In this document: positions 24,319-34,233 of the stretch, in pieces | Numbering within the stretch: the stretch's first letter is position 1 | How the letters are laid out: each line of letters starts with the position of its first letter | Translations under genes and position numbers: made by a program | From: Xanthobacteraceae bacterium | GTDB taxonomy: Bacteria > Pseudomonadota > Alphaproteobacteria > Rhizobiales > Xanthobacteraceae | Length of the DNA: 34,431 bases | Direction: 5' to 3' | NCBI GenBank assembly: GCA_019747015.1 | Contig: JAIERI010000060.1 | Span: 1 to 34,431 of the forward strand | Notes under the pieces: model-generated | Database searches by the model: none | What the model saw: only the letters and a program-made list of their open reading frames with translations | What the model was told of the DNA's origin: nothing

Positions 24319-24447
24319 ATGCCGAATGAAAAAGGCCCGAACATCAAGAAAAAGCAGAAATGCAAGAACTGCGAAGGCAAAGGCCTCGTCAAAAAGGGCG
24401 ACAAGGTCATGAAGTGCCAGCGCTGCAAAGGGACGGGGGTGAGATAG
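24319..24447 (+). CDS. 42-aa DnaJ-type zinc-finger mini-protein
   Basis: Very short gene: 42 residues, beginning MPNEKGPNIKKKQ and ending GTGVR. It contains exactly two CxxCxGxG motifs, CKNCEGKG (15-22) and CQRCKGTG (33-40), separated by ten residues, enough to make one zinc site like half of the DnaJ cysteine-rich domain. Lys-rich, with no J domain or other module. DnaJ-like zinc fingers bind unfolded protein; some free-standing ones act as thiol/chaperone helpers, but function here is unknown. The ribosome site is poor, so expression is uncertain, yet two perfectly spaced motifs in 42 codons are unlikely by chance. It converges on uvrA, 31 bp from its stop. Confidence 0.75.
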   Translation: MPNEKGPNIKKKQKCKNCEGKGLVKKGDKVMKCQRCKGTGVR

Positions 24448-24478
24448 CTGTTGGGCCATGCTCACGGAATGAATTCAG

Positions 24479-27451
24479 TCACTCCGCCGCCTGTTCTCTC
24501 GTTGGCTTTCCCGCCGCCTGTCCTTTTTTCAAAACCGGCGCCAGGAATTTTCCGGTATAGCTGCGCGGTGCTTTAACGATGTCTTCCGGTGGACCCCAAG
24601 CGACGATCTCGCCGCCGCCATCACCGCCCTCTGGTCCGAGGTCGATGACCCAGTCCGCGGTCTTGATGACCTCGAGATTGTGCTCGATCACGACGACACT
24701 GTTGCCCTGGGCCACGAGTTCATGCAGCACTTCAAGCAGCTTTGCGACATCGTGGAAATGCAACCCGGTCGTCGGTTCGTCGAGAATGTAAAGCGTGCGG
24801 CCGGTCGCGCGTTTGCTCAGTTCCTTGGCGAGCTTGACGCGCTGCGCTTCGCCGCCCGACAGCGTGGTTGCCTGCTGGCCGACGTGGATATAGCCGAGAC
24901 CGACACGCTGCAACGTCTTGAAGGTCTCGCGCACCCGTGGCACCGCCTTGAAGAACTCGGCGGCTTCATCGACTGTCATGTCGAGTACGTCGGCGATGCT
25001 CTTGCCCTTGAACAGGACTTCAAGCGTCTCGCGGTTGTAGCGCTTGCCCTTGCATGTGTCGCAGGTGACGTATACGTCCGGCAGGAAGTGCATTTCGATC
25101 TTGATCAGACCGTCGCCCTGGCAGGCCTCGCAACGACCGCCCTTGACGTTGAACGAGAACCGGCCCGGCTCATAGCCGCGGGCCTTGGACTCCGGCAATC
25201 CCGCGAACCATTCGCGGATCGGCGTGAACGCGCCGGTATAGGTCGCCGGATTTGAACGGGGCGTGCGGCCGATCGGCGACTGATCGATGTCGATAATCTT
25301 GTCGATGTGCTCAAGGCCTTCGATACGGTCGTGCGGGGCAGGGGCCTCACTTGCATTGTTGAGTTTGCGCGCAATCGCCTTGTAAAGCGTATCGATTAAC
25401 AATGTCGACTTGCCGCCGCCGGACACGCCGGTGACGCAGGTGAACAGGCCAAGCGGAATTTCCGCCGACACGTTCTTCAGGTTGTTGCCGCGCGCATTGA
25501 TGACCTTCAGCGTCCGCCGATGGTTCGGCGGACGGCGCTCGTGAATCGGCACGAACATCTCGCCGGTAAGATATTTCCCCGTCAGCGAATTCGGATTTTT
25601 CATGATGTCTGCGGGCGTGCCTTGCGCAACGATATTGCCGCCCTTGACTCCCGCGCCGGGTCCGACATCCACCACGTAATCGGCGGTTTCGATGGCATCC
25701 TCATCGTGCTCGACCACGATCACGGTGTTGCCGAGATCGCGCAGCCGCCGCAGCGTATCGAGCAGGCGCGCGTTGTCGCGCTGATGCAAGCCGATTGACG
25801 GCTCGTCCAGCACATACAGAACGCCGGTCAGGCCTGAACCGATCTGCGAGGCGAGGCGGATACGCTGGCTTTCGCCGCCAGACAGTGTGCCTGATGCGCG
25901 CGCCAGCGTGAGATAATTCAGGCCGACATCCAGCAGAAATGACAGCCGCTCGCGAATTTCCTTCAGGATTCGAACCGCGATTTCGTTCTGCTGCTTGTTC
26001 AGCATGTCCGGCACGGTCGCGAACCAGTCGCCGGCCTTGAGCACCGACAGGTCCGAAATCTCGCCGATGTGTTTGCCGCCAATCTTGACGCAAAGCGCTT
26101 CGGGCTTCAGCCGATAGCCATGACAGGCCGCGCACGGGACATCGGAGAAATATTTCCCGAGCTCCTCGCGCGCCCATTCGCTTTCAGTTTCCGTAAAGCG
26201 GCGCTCGATATTGGTGATCACGCCTTCGAACGGCTTCTTGGTGTCGTAGGAGCGCACGCCATCTTCATAAGAAAACTTGATGGCGTCCTCGCCCGAGCCG
26301 TACAGGATGGCGTTCTGCGTTTTCTTCGGCAAATCCTTCCATTTGGTATCGAGCGTGAATTTGTAGAACTTGCCGAGCGCCTGAAGCGTCTGGGTATAAT
26401 ACGGCGAAGAGGATTTCGCCCACGGCGCGATTGCGCCCTTGCGCAGGCTCAGATCGTTGTCGGGAATGACCAGTTCGGCGTCGATATGCTGCTCGACACC
26501 AAGACCGCCGCATTCGGGGCAGGCGCCATAGGGGTTGTTGAAGGAAAAGAGTCTGGGCTCGATTTCTGGAATTGTGAATCCCGAGACCGGACACGCGAAT
26601 TTTTCCGAGAACAGAATCCGCTCGGGTCCGCTCTTGTCGTGGATTTTTGCGGTTTTCTTTTTGTCAGGCGAAGCCTCCAGGCCTGGCGGTGCGTCAGCAT
26701 ATTCAATGACGGCGAGGCCCTCGGCCAGTTTTAGCGCGGTCTCGAACGATTCCGCCAGTCGCTGCGCGATGTCCGGCCGCACCACGATGCGGTCCACCAC
26801 TACGTCGATGTCGTGCGGAAATTTTTTGTCGAGCACGGGCGCCTCGGCGAGTTCATGGAACGCGCCGTCGATCTTGACCCGCTGGAATCCCTTTTTCAGA
26901 TAATCCGCAAGCTCCTTGCGGTATTCGCCCTTGCGGCCGCGCACGACAGGCGCCAGCAGATAAAGCCGCGTGCCTTCCGGCAATGCCAGCACACGATCCA
27001 CCATCTGCGAGACGATCTGGCTCTCAATCGGCAGGCCGGTGGCGGGCGAATAGGGAATGCCGACCCGCGCCCAGAGCAGGCGCATGTAATCGTAGATTTC
27101 GGTGACCGTGCCGACGGTCGAACGCGGATTCTTCGAGGTGGTCTTCTGTTCGATGGAAATCGCCGGCGACAGGCCGTCGATCTGATCGACGTCCGGCTTT
27201 TGCATCATCTCCAAAAATTGCCGTGCATAGGCGGAGAGCGACTCGACATAGCGCCGCTGGCCTTCCGCGTAGATGGTGTCGAAGGCTAGCGAAGATTTGC
27301 CGGAACCGGACAGGCCCGTGAACACCACTAGCTTGTCGCGCGGGACTTCCAGATCGACGTTCTTCAGATTGTGCTCGCGAGCACCGCGAATAGTAATGGC
27401 GCGCAGGGCAGCGCCGGTCTGGGTGCGTTTGGCCTTGATGATCTCGTCCAT
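24479..27451 (-). CDS. uvrA: Excinuclease ABC subunit A
   Basis: Damage-recognition ATPase of nucleotide excision repair. The 990-residue product has two ABC modules: Walker [10 protein letters not shown] (46-53 onward) with signature [20 protein letters not shown] and [10 protein letters not shown], then Walker [12 protein letters not shown] with signature [16 protein letters not shown] and [10 protein letters not shown]. Zinc-binding cysteines appear in [20 protein letters not shown] and CEACQGDG...[10 protein letters not shown]. The start ATG 27451 ([11 protein letters not shown]) is preferred on family resemblance; the frame reaches ATG 27517 without a ribosome site. A LexA-type box lies 92 bp upstream. 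E. coli UvrA has 940 residues. Confidence 0.97.
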   Translation of the reverse strand: MDEIIKAKRTQTGAALRAITIRGAREHNLKNVDLEVPRDKLVVFTGLSGSGKSSLAFDTIYAEGQRRYVESLSAYARQFLEMMQKPDVDQIDGLSPAISIEQKTTSKNPRSTVGTVTEIYDYMRLLWARVGIPYSPATGLPIESQIVSQMVDRVLALPEGTRLYLLAPVVRGRKGEYRKELADYLKKGFQRVKIDGAFHELAEAPVLDKKFPHDIDVVVDRIVVRPDIAQRLAESFETALKLAEGLAVIEYADAPPGLEASPDKKKTAKIHDKSGPERILFSEKFACPVSGFTIPEIEPRLFSFNNPYGACPECGGLGVEQHIDAELVIPDNDLSLRKGAIAPWAKSSSPYYTQTLQALGKFYKFTLDTKWKDLPKKTQNAILYGSGEDAIKFSYEDGVRSYDTKKPFEGVITNIERRFTETESEWAREELGKYFSDVPCAACHGYRLKPEALCVKIGGKHIGEISDLSVLKAGDWFATVPDMLNKQQNEIAVRILKEIRERLSFLLDVGLNYLTLARASGTLSGGESQRIRLASQIGSGLTGVLYVLDEPSIGLHQRDNARLLDTLRRLRDLGNTVIVVEHDEDAIETADYVVDVGPGAGVKGGNIVAQGTPADIMKNPNSLTGKYLTGEMFVPIHERRPPNHRRTLKVINARGNNLKNVSAEIPLGLFTCVTGVSGGGKSTLLIDTLYKAIARKLNNASEAPAPHDRIEGLEHIDKIIDIDQSPIGRTPRSNPATYTGAFTPIREWFAGLPESKARGYEPGRFSFNVKGGRCEACQGDGLIKIEMHFLPDVYVTCDTCKGKRYNRETLEVLFKGKSIADVLDMTVDEAAEFFKAVPRVRETFKTLQRVGLGYIHVGQQATTLSGGEAQRVKLAKELSKRATGRTLYILDEPTTGLHFHDVAKLLEVLHELVAQGNSVVVIEHNLEVIKTADWVIDLGPEGGDGGGEIVAWGPPEDIVKAPRSYTGKFLAPVLKKGQAAGKPTREQAAE

Positions 27452-27542
27452 AAACAGGGTTCCGGTGCGCTGGGCGCGAGCACTGAGGATCAATTCCGTA
27501 ACCCGGAAATGGATCATCGAAGTTGAGGAATTGCCGTCTCGC

Positions 27543-27557
27543 GAACATAGGAAGAAC
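27543..27557 (-). promoter_or_regulatory. LexA (SOS) box upstream of uvrA
   Basis: GAAC-ATAGGAA-GAAC on the + strand, i.e. GTTC-N7-GTTC on the uvrA strand: a perfect match to the alphaproteobacterial LexA operator, 92 bp before the proposed uvrA start. uvrA is a standard SOS gene, so damage-inducible control is likely. Confidence 0.8.
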
Positions 27558-27670
27558 GCGGTTGAATTTCCAGTGCCCTGATGGCGTTGATCACCGATTC
27601 AATCGCGGAATGCGCTGTTGGCCGGTCGGGAAAGTTGGGCAGCAAAAAAGCCCGTTTTGTACCAGCCTTC

Positions 27671-27700
27671 AAACAAAAAGGCCGGCTTGCGCCGGCCTTT
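27671..27700 (-). terminator. Rho-independent terminator of the Omp31-like gene
   Basis: Perfect 10-bp stem AAAGGCCGGC / GCCGGCCTTT with loop TTGC; on the - strand it runs into TTTTTGTTT. It lies 38 bases after the porin-like gene's stop and in the right direction. Confidence 0.88.
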
Positions 27701-27737
27701 CCGCAAATCCTGAAAGGATCAGGACTTGAACATTAGA

Positions 27738-28448
27738 TCAGTAACGAGCGGCAACCGGGCCACCCCAGTTGAAGTGGTAGTTGATACCAGCCTTCACAGT
27801 GTGAATGTCGTCCTTGTAGCTGAAGGACGGAGCGCCACCGGGGGAAACCGTGGTGGTGTCGAAGTTGTAGTACTGGTACTCGATCTTCGCCGACCAGGCT
27901 GGAGCGAACATGTACTCCAAGCCGCCACCGACAGTGTAGCCGGTGTCGTTACGGTTCGTGGTGAACGGAGTGGTTCCGGTCAGGCCGTTGTCGTCACGGA
28001 ACGCGACACCGCCCTTGGCATAAACCAGGGTTGGACCCCAAGTATAGCCGAGGCGGCCGGTCACCGAAGCGAGCCAATCGGTGCGATCACGGAACGAGCC
28101 ATTCACGTCCGTAAAGGTACGGTCGCTGCTCGACAGGCCGCTGATGTCGCCTTCAACGCCAACCAGCCAGTTCGGAGCGAACTGATAGTTATAACCGACC
28201 TGACCGCCGCCGAGGAAAGCGCTGTCACGGTTGCTGCTGAGCACGCCAGTGCCAGCCAGATCGGTAACGCCATTGTCGCCACCGAAGGCGCCGCCAACAT
28301 GCGCACCAACGTAGAAGCCGCTCCAGTTGTAGACAGGCGCGACGTAAGCCGGCGCCTTGGTATAGGTGCGCGGGCCGAGATCGGCTGCGAGCACCGAGGT
28401 CGAACCGAGGGCCAGAAGGGCCACGGTACCCAGCAAAATCTTCTTCAT
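27738..28448 (-). CDS. Omp31/Omp25-family outer-membrane beta-barrel
   Basis: A 236-residue outer-membrane protein with a clear Sec signal (MKKILLGTVALLALGSTSVLA, cut before ADLGPR). The mature part starts with Pro/Tyr-rich sequence and NWSGFYVGAHVGGAFGG, the hallmark of the Omp31/RopB group, and continues as alternating amphipathic strands (QVGYNYQFAPNWLVGVEGDI, VTGRLGYTWGPTLVYAKGG, WSAKIEYQYYNFD), ending INYHFNWGGPVAARY. An eight-stranded barrel is expected; the C-terminal sequence lacks the usual final Phe but ends in Tyr. Related proteins stabilise the outer membrane in rhizobia and Brucella. GGAGA precedes the ATG and a strong terminator follows. A long + strand open frame over it is a shadow. 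Confidence 0.93.
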   Translation of the reverse strand: MKKILLGTVALLALGSTSVLAADLGPRTYTKAPAYVAPVYNWSGFYVGAHVGGAFGGDNGVTDLAGTGVLSSNRDSAFLGGGQVGYNYQFAPNWLVGVEGDISGLSSSDRTFTDVNGSFRDRTDWLASVTGRLGYTWGPTLVYAKGGVAFRDDNGLTGTTPFTTNRNDTGYTVGGGLEYMFAPAWSAKIEYQYYNFDTTTVSPGGAPSFSYKDDIHTVKAGINYHFNWGGPVAARY

Positions 28449-28937
28449 TTTTCTCTTCTCCAGTTTAGGTCTGCTTCATTTGGCTGAAGCATTTTTTACG
28501 TGCTCGAAGGCATCAGAATTTCGAGTCCATGACCGGGTTTATAACGCCGCTCTCGCAAAAAGTGCGTCTCCGAAATACAACACTCGGCAACGAAGAATTT
28601 CCAGCTGAGTTACAGAATTGTTAGGAACTTTTTGCCTTTTCACGGACCGAAAAATGGCAGTTTTGTGGTCCAAATTTGGCTATCTGATCGAACGTTCAAT
28701 AGTGCCAAAGGGTTCCCTAAAGTTGTGTGAAAACACTCACCGCTTGCGGGAACAAAAAGAGTACATATAGTACCTCTTGTTGGTATTAGGTGAACGATCC
28801 GTGTGGATAACAGCAGGGCGCGTCCCCGCGGGTTGACCACAAGCGTATAGGGTCGCCATCAGCGGTGCGTTTGTGCGGCACGCGTGCCTTTTTCGAAATT
28901 CAAGCGACGCGTTGTGAAGACGCGAGTGGAGTTGAAT
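28449..28937. other. Divergent region between the porin and ssb genes
   Basis: A 489-bp AT-richer gap with no gene that I can support. It must hold promoters for the Omp31-like gene (-) and ssb (+). It contains an 8-bp palindrome GAACGTTC (about 28688-28695), a small hairpin GTGTGAAAACAC (about 28727), and the LexA-like site and dyad annotated separately near 28750-28781. Confidence 0.5.
28750..28764 (+). promoter_or_regulatory. LexA-like box upstream of ssb (one mismatch)
   Basis: GAAC-AAAAAGA-GTAC differs by one base from the alphaproteobacterial LexA box GAAC-N7-GAAC. It is 174 bp before the ssb start. It overlaps an imperfect dyad (AACAA...GTAC-ATATA-GTAC...TTGTT, 28751-28781). ssb is SOS-controlled in several bacteria, which raises the likelihood. 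Confidence 0.45.
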
Positions 28938-29417
28938 ATGGCGGGAAGCGTCAACAAGGTGATTCTGGTCGGCAATCTCGGCGCGGATCCTGAAATCCGG
29001 CGCACTCAGGATGGCCGTCCCATTGCCAACTTAAGTGTGGCGACGTCGGAAACCTGGCGTGACAAGAACTCGGGCGAGCGCAAGGAAAAGACCGAGTGGC
29101 ATCGCGTGGTGATTTTCAGCGAAGGTCTTTGCAAGATCGCCGAGCAGTATTTGAAGAAAGGCTCCAAGGTTTACATTGAAGGCGCGCTGCAAACCCGCAA
29201 ATGGCAGGACAAGGACGGCAAGGACAAATATTCCACCGAAGTCGTGCTGCAGGGGTTCAATTCCACGTTGACGATGCTTGATGGCCGCAGCGGCGGAGGC
29301 GGTGCTTCTGGTGAGGACGGTGGGGATTCATTTGGCTCAAGCGGCCCCTCGCAGCGCCGGGCGGTCCCGGCCGGCGGCGGACGCAACGAGGACATGAACG
29401 ACGATATCCCGTTCTGA
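28938..29417 (+). CDS. ssb: Single-stranded DNA-binding protein
   Basis: Tetrameric OB-fold protein that coats single-stranded DNA during replication and repair. The 159-residue product begins [20 protein letters not shown], contains [20 protein letters not shown] and [20 protein letters not shown], a Gly/Ser-rich linker (about 115-148) and the acidic tip MNDDIPF that recruits repair proteins. ATG 28938 is chosen from the family start and GGAG (28928-28931); an in-frame ATG 54 bp upstream is unlikely. In many proteobacteria ssb lies divergent to uvrA; here a porin gene sits between them. Confidence 0.97.
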   Translation: MAGSVNKVILVGNLGADPEIRRTQDGRPIANLSVATSETWRDKNSGERKEKTEWHRVVIFSEGLCKIAEQYLKKGSKVYIEGALQTRKWQDKDGKDKYSTEVVLQGFNSTLTMLDGRSGGGGASGEDGGDSFGSSGPSQRRAVPAGGGRNEDMNDDIPF

Positions 29418-29428
29418 TTCGGACAAAG

Positions 29429-29453
29429 CGCGCCGCTATCCAAAGGCGGCGCG
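29429..29453. terminator. Hairpin between converging ssb and marC-type genes
   Basis: Perfect 8-bp stem CGCGCCGC / GCGGCGCG with a 9-base loop, 11 bases past the ssb stop. The last codon of the - strand marC-type gene lies in the loop and right arm. There is little T-run on either side, so termination is only suggested. Confidence 0.4.
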
Positions 29454-30059
29454 GCTTCCATCGATTACGAACTGCACGGCCAGCGCCGCCAGCACGACGC
29501 CGAGCAGGCGCGACAGCACCGCATTTCCGGTCACTCCCAAAACTGCCGCGATGCGGCTCGCAAACAAAAAGGCGAGGGCGCAAGCTGTTGCCACCATCGC
29601 AATGATAGCGATTAGCGCGGCGAGCAAGGCGGGATCGCTTTGTGTACGCCCGGCCAAAAGAAGCGTCGCTGTAATCGCGCCCGGTCCCGCGATCAGTGGG
29701 ATCGCCAGCGGAAACACGGCGATGTTGCGGACGTGCTCCTCGATGGCCTGTTCGGCCTGACGCGCCTCGCGGGCAGGGCGCACTCTCAGCACCATCTCGA
29801 AGGCGATGACGAACAGTAAAATGCCGCCGGATATGCGGAATGCCGGCAGACCAATGCCGAGCCGGCCGAGCAGCCAGTTGCCGATCAGCGCGGTGCCCGC
29901 AAGAATCAGGCTCGCTATCAATGCGGCGCGACCTCCCACGCCCCGGCGTACGCTCTCCGGAATGTCATGCGTGACCGACAGGAAGGCCGGCACGATGCCG
30001 AGCGGATCGACCACCACCAGCAGCGTCACGAAACTCGTCAGCGAGTAGTCCATCAGCAT
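29436..30059 (-). CDS. MarC-family membrane protein
   Basis: A 207-residue, six-helix inner-membrane protein of the MarC/UPF0056 family. Seen: SFVTLLVVVDPLGIVPAFLS (first helix with the conserved D-P-x-G), RRGVGGRAALIASLILAG, FRISGGILLFVIAFEMVL, the acidic/basic loop with EEHVRNIAVFPLAIPLIAGP-type sequence containing the conserved G-P-G, and two C-terminal helices. The family name comes from the mar locus of E. coli but a role in antibiotic resistance is not established. ATG 30059 (MLMDYSLTSF) is preferred over an in-frame TTG at 30089. It converges on ssb and is divergent from gyrA. Confidence 0.92.
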   Translation of the reverse strand: MLMDYSLTSFVTLLVVVDPLGIVPAFLSVTHDIPESVRRGVGGRAALIASLILAGTALIGNWLLGRLGIGLPAFRISGGILLFVIAFEMVLRVRPAREARQAEQAIEEHVRNIAVFPLAIPLIAGPGAITATLLLAGRTQSDPALLAALIAIIAMVATACALAFLFASRIAAVLGVTGNAVLSRLLGVVLAALAVQFVIDGSRAAFG

Positions 30060-30256
30060 TGCGGTGTCCGTGCGAAGCGAGATCGGCAAATTCGACGGGT
30101 GGTTTTAGCCTATCGGGTCTTCGATTGATCCAACAGGTTTTGCGCTTTGGCGCCGCCGTTCCGAGGCGCCGGATCGGGCCTTGTGAACGCGCCCAGAGCA
30201 GGTTCCAACCCATTGAAAAAACATTGATATTTGGAGGCGTTTTAGACGCGATTGAG

Positions 30257-30286
30257 TTGGCGTGAGCCGCCGATTTGGCTTATATA
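30257..30286 (+). promoter_or_regulatory. Likely gyrA promoter
   Basis: TTGGCG (30257-30262) followed after 17-18 bases by TTATAT/TATATA (30280-30286), 34 bp upstream of the gyrA start. The AT-rich block stands out in GC-rich surroundings. gyrA promoters in other bacteria respond to supercoiling; not testable here. Confidence 0.45.
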
Positions 30287-30319
30287 TGACAGGTATTTTG
30301 CACTCCCAGGATTCGCATT

Positions 30320-33031
30320 TTGACCGACACAAAAGACCCGACGGAGAGCGGCTCCGGCCCCGTCGACATCAAGCCCGTCTCGATCACAGATGAGATGAAG
30401 CAATCGTACCTCAATTACGCCATGAGCGTAATCGTGGCGCGTGCGCTGCCTGATGCGCGGGACGGACTGAAGCCGGTCCATCGCCGCATCCTTTATGCGA
30501 TGTACGAAAACGGTTTTGAGTGGAATAAACCGTATCGCAAGTCTGCACGAACGGTCGGCGACGTGATCGGTAAATATCATCCGCACGGCGACCAGTCCGT
30601 TTACGATGCGTTGGTGCGTATGGCGCAGGATTTTTCCATGCGCGTGCCGCTGATCGACGGTCAGGGCAATTTCGGTTCGGTCGATGGCGATATGGCCGCG
30701 GCGATGCGATACACTGAATCGCGCCTCGAGAAAGTCGCGCATTCGCTGCTTGATGATATCGACAAGGACACCGTCGATTATCAGCCGAACTACGACAGCT
30801 CCGAGCGTGAGCCGAAGGTTCTGCCGGCGAAGTTTCCCAATCTGCTGGTCAATGGGGCGGGCGGCATCGCCGTTGGTATGGCGACCAACATTCCGCCGCA
30901 TAATCTTGGCGAGGTGATCGATGCCTGCGTCGCGCTGATCGACGATCCGGCGCTCGGCATCGACGACCTTATCAACATCGTACCGGCACCCGATTTCCCG
31001 ACCGGCGGAATTATTCTCGGCCGTCAGGGCATCCGTGCCGCCTATCATCTCGGCCGCGGTTCGATCGTGATGCGCGGCAAGGTGAGGATCGACGCTATCC
31101 GCAAGGATCGCGAAGCGATCATCATCTCCGAAATTCCCTATCAGGTGAACAAGGCCACTATGGTCGAGCGTATCGCCGAGCTGGTGCGCGACAAGAAGAT
31201 CGAAGGCATCTCCGACCTGCGCGACGAATCCGACCGTGACGGGTATCGCGTTGTCATCGAGTTGAAACGCGATACGGTTGCTGAAGTGGTGCTGAACCAG
31301 CTCTACAAATTCACGCCGCTGCAAACCAATTTCAGCGCCAATATGGTGGCGCTCGATGCCGGACGTCCTCAGATCATGAATCTGAAGGATCTGCTGACTC
31401 TGTTCATCGCTTTCCGCGAGAGCGTCGTCTCGCGGCGCACGAAATTCCTGCTCAACAAGGCGCGTGATCGTGCGCACGTCTTGGTGGGCCTTGCGATCGC
31501 AGTTGCCAATATCGACGAAGTCATCCGCGTGATCCGCACCTCGCCGGACCCAGCCACCGCGCGCGATACCTTGATGTCGCGCGACTGGCCGGCGAAGGAC
31601 GTCGCCACGATGATTACGCTGATCGACGATCCGCGTCACCGTCTTGCAAAGGATGGCACCGCGCGGTTGTCGATGGAGCAGGCCAAGGCCATTCTCGATT
31701 TGCGTCTGCAGCGTCTCACGGCGCTTGGCCGCGAGGAGATTTCCGAAGAGCTCGAAAAGCTCGCGGTCGAGATCGCCGACTACCTTGAGATCCTGCGTTC
31801 GCGCGCACGCATCCAGTCGATCATCAAGGATGAGTTGCTGGCGGTGAAATCGGAGTTCGCGGCGCCGCGGCGCACCGTCATCATCGATCAGGAAGGCGAG
31901 GTCGAGGACGAGGACCTGATCCAGCGCGAGGACATGGTGGTGACCGTGTCGCACGCCGGCTACGTCAAACGTGTGCCGCTGTCGGCCTATCGCGCGCAGA
32001 AGCGCGGTGGCAAGGGCCGCGCGGGCATGCAGACTCGCGAAGAGGATTTCGTTGCACGGCTGTTCATCGCCTCGACGCATACGCCGGTGCTGTTCTTCTC
32101 CTCGCGCGGCCAGGTCTACAAGGAAAAGGTCTGGCGATTGCCGATGGCCGCGCCGAACGCGCGCGGCAAGGCACTTATCAATATTTTGCCGATGGAGCAG
32201 GGCGAGCGCATCACCACCATCATGCCGTTGCCTGAGGATGAATCCTCATGGGGCAATCTGGACGTGATGTTCGCGACCACGGGCGGCAACGTCCGCCGCA
32301 ACAAATTGTCCGACTTCGTCGATGTTCGCCGCTCGGGCATCATCGCGATGAAGCTCGCTGACGATGAAGCCATTGTCGATGTGCAGATTTGCACCGAAAA
32401 TGACGACGTGCTGCTCACCGCGGCCGGCGGTCAGTGCATCCGCTTCCCGGTCTCCGACGTGCGCGTGTTTACCGGGCGCACATCGATGGGTGTGCGTGGC
32501 ATTGCGCTCGGCAACGACGACAAACTGATTTCGCTTACCATTCTGCGCCATGTCGATGCCAACGCCGACGAGCGCGTGGCTTACCTGCGTCGCGCCAACG
32601 CGGTGCGTCGTGGCGGCGTCGAGGAAGAGAACGGCACCGATACCGAGGAGGTGTCAGGTGCCATCGAACTTGGCGAACAACGTTATGTCGAGATGTCAGC
32701 GGGCGAGCAGTTTGTGCTGACCATTAGCGAGAACGGCTACGGTAAACGCAGTTCGTCCTACGAATACCGCACCACGGGCCGCGGCGGCAAAGGTATCGTC
32801 GCGATGTCGGTCAATGGCCGCAACGGCAAGCTGGTGGCCTCGTTCCCGGTCGAGGATAGCGACCAGATCATGCTGGTGACCGACAAGGGCCAGCTTATCC
32901 GTTGCCCGGTCGAAGGCATCCGCATTGCCGGACGTTCGACCCAAGGCGTGATCGTGTTCGACACTGCCCAGGACGAAAAGGTGGTTTCTGTGGAACACAT
33001 TACCGAGGAAGCCGACGGTAATGGCGGCTGA
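30320..33031 (+). CDS. gyrA: DNA gyrase subunit A
   Basis: Breakage-reunion subunit of gyrase, which introduces negative supercoils. The 903-residue product shows [20 protein letters not shown], the quinolone region [20 protein letters not shown] and the catalytic Tyr131 in [10 protein letters not shown] (Tyr122 in E. coli). The GyrA box [10 protein letters not shown] is at 560-569, distinguishing it from ParC, and the C-terminal beta-pinwheel follows. The start is TTG 30320 with AGGA (30308-30311) eight bases upstream; it gives a 25-residue leader before the conserved core. Gln92 occupies the position of E. coli Ser83, a site linked to quinolone susceptibility, while Asp96 (E. coli Asp87) is kept. 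A 612-codon open frame on the opposite strand is a composition artefact. Confidence 0.97.
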   Translation: MTDTKDPTESGSGPVDIKPVSITDEMKQSYLNYAMSVIVARALPDARDGLKPVHRRILYAMYENGFEWNKPYRKSARTVGDVIGKYHPHGDQSVYDALVRMAQDFSMRVPLIDGQGNFGSVDGDMAAAMRYTESRLEKVAHSLLDDIDKDTVDYQPNYDSSEREPKVLPAKFPNLLVNGAGGIAVGMATNIPPHNLGEVIDACVALIDDPALGIDDLINIVPAPDFPTGGIILGRQGIRAAYHLGRGSIVMRGKVRIDAIRKDREAIIISEIPYQVNKATMVERIAELVRDKKIEGISDLRDESDRDGYRVVIELKRDTVAEVVLNQLYKFTPLQTNFSANMVALDAGRPQIMNLKDLLTLFIAFRESVVSRRTKFLLNKARDRAHVLVGLAIAVANIDEVIRVIRTSPDPATARDTLMSRDWPAKDVATMITLIDDPRHRLAKDGTARLSMEQAKAILDLRLQRLTALGREEISEELEKLAVEIADYLEILRSRARIQSIIKDELLAVKSEFAAPRRTVIIDQEGEVEDEDLIQREDMVVTVSHAGYVKRVPLSAYRAQKRGGKGRAGMQTREEDFVARLFIASTHTPVLFFSSRGQVYKEKVWRLPMAAPNARGKALINILPMEQGERITTIMPLPEDESSWGNLDVMFATTGGNVRRNKLSDFVDVRRSGIIAMKLADDEAIVDVQICTENDDVLLTAAGGQCIRFPVSDVRVFTGRTSMGVRGIALGNDDKLISLTILRHVDANADERVAYLRRANAVRRGGVEEENGTDTEEVSGAIELGEQRYVEMSAGEQFVLTISENGYGKRSSSYEYRTTGRGGKGIVAMSVNGRNGKLVASFPVEDSDQIMLVTDKGQLIRCPVEGIRIAGRSTQGVIVFDTAQDEKVVSVEHITEEADGNGG

Positions 33032-33073
33032 GGTTTGCTTGCGGCCTCCGCCGGGGCGGGGTAGGAGGATGGC

Positions 33074-33577
33074 ATGTCCCATGTCGCGCTTTATCCGGGA
33101 TCGTTCGATCCCGTTACCAACGGTCATCTGGATGTGGTACGGCAGGCGTGCAGCCTGGTCGACCGCCTGATCGTCGCGATCGGCGTGCATCCCGGCAAGG
33201 CGCCATTGTTCACCACCGAACAGCGGCTCGAGATGGTCAAGGAAGTGTTCACGCCGATCGCTGCCAAGGCCGGATGCGAGCTTGAGTGCACCACCTTCAG
33301 CGATCTCACTGTCACTGCGGCACAGAGGGTCGGTGCGAAAATCCTGATTCGCGGCCTGCGTGACGGCACGGATCTGGACTACGAAATGCAAATCGCCGGT
33401 ATGAACCAGACGCTGGTACCCGACGTGCAGACCATCTTCATCCCGGCCTCCACAATGGTGCGCCCGATCACAGCCACATTAGTGCGTCAGATCGCAAGTA
33501 TGGGCGGCGATATTTCGTCCTTCGTTCCCAAAGCCGTTGCTGCGCGGCTGAAAGCCAAATTCAGCGGACCTTCCTGA
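33074..33577 (+). CDS. coaD: Phosphopantetheine adenylyltransferase
   Basis: Fourth step of coenzyme A synthesis: transfers AMP from ATP to 4'-phosphopantetheine, giving dephospho-CoA. The 167-residue product starts [20 protein letters not shown], with the nucleotidyltransferase TxGH-type motif TNGH, then [20 protein letters not shown] and the C-terminal ATP-binding segment [17 protein letters not shown], where many relatives have SSTxVRE. Length matches the family (E. coli 159). A strong GGAGG (33064-33068) precedes the ATG. It is 42 bp after gyrA and upstream of two cyclophilin genes, an order shared with relatives. Confidence 0.96.
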   Translation: MSHVALYPGSFDPVTNGHLDVVRQACSLVDRLIVAIGVHPGKAPLFTTEQRLEMVKEVFTPIAAKAGCELECTTFSDLTVTAAQRVGAKILIRGLRDGTDLDYEMQIAGMNQTLVPDVQTIFIPASTMVRPITATLVRQIASMGGDISSFVPKAVAARLKAKFSGPS

Positions 33578-33655
33578 ATTCAGGGCATCGTTCCTTGCGC
33601 CATGCCGCGATCAAGCCCACATCCGATCACACAACGACTTAAAACTGGAGTTTTC

Positions 33656-34198
33656 ATGATCAGAATTCTTGCCGTTCTCGCGGCCATTGTATTCGCCAGT
33701 CCCGCTTTGTCGCAGGCGCTGCCTGCGGGCCTCGACAAATCGAACGCCATCGTCATCGACACCACCAAGGGCCGCGTCGTCGTCAAGCTGCGGCCCGATC
33801 TGGCACCCCAGCATGCGGCGCGCATCAAGCAGCTTGCGCGCGACGGTTACTACAACAACGTGCCGTTTCACCGCGTTATCGATGGCTTCATGGCGCAGAC
33901 CGGAGACGGCCAGAACTTCAACGGTACAGGCGGTTCGAAATATCCTAACCTAGCTGCCGAGTTTACCTCGACACCGTTCAAGCGCGGCACTGTCGGCATG
34001 GCGCGTGCGGGCGATCCGAATTCGGCGAACTCGCAGTTCTTCATCTGCTTCGGCGATGCCTCGTTCCTGAACGGCAAATACACCGTGGTCGGCGACGTGG
34101 TCTCAGGCATGGACGTCGTGGACAAACTCAAGCGCGGCGAGCCGGTACAGAGTCCCGACATGATGGTGAAGGTGCAGGTCGCTTCCGACATCAAGTGA
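33656..34198 (+). CDS. Exported cyclophilin-type peptidyl-prolyl isomerase
   Basis: Periplasmic PpiA-like enzyme that speeds cis-trans isomerisation at proline during protein folding. The 180-residue product has a Sec signal (MIRILAVLAAIVFASPALSQ, likely cut after ALS) and a full cyclophilin domain: VPFHRVIDGFMAQTGDG with the catalytic Arg and Phe, GTVGMARAGDPNSANSQFFI, and KYTVVGDVVSGMDVVDKL. ATG 33656 is chosen because GGAG (33647-33650) precedes it and the signal begins there; an in-frame ATG at 33602 would place 18 extra residues before the signal. A second cyclophilin without a signal follows 35 bp later, so the pair serves periplasm and cytoplasm. Confidence 0.95.
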   Translation: MIRILAVLAAIVFASPALSQALPAGLDKSNAIVIDTTKGRVVVKLRPDLAPQHAARIKQLARDGYYNNVPFHRVIDGFMAQTGDGQNFNGTGGSKYPNLAAEFTSTPFKRGTVGMARAGDPNSANSQFFICFGDASFLNGKYTVVGDVVSGMDVVDKLKRGEPVQSPDMMVKVQVASDIK

Positions 34199-34233
34199 TG
34201 CCGAATCCAATTTCCATCGAGAAAGAAAATATC

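Noticed and set aside
27726-28487. 253-codon + strand frame over the Omp31-like gene
   Set aside because: The - strand frame has a perfect signal peptide, barrel motifs, ribosome site and terminator; the + frame has none.
30242-32080. 612-codon open frame on the - strand over the gyrA start
   Set aside because: It overlaps a certain gyrA gene; the product is His/Arg/Asp-rich with no domain, as expected for a mirror frame of GC-rich coding sequence.
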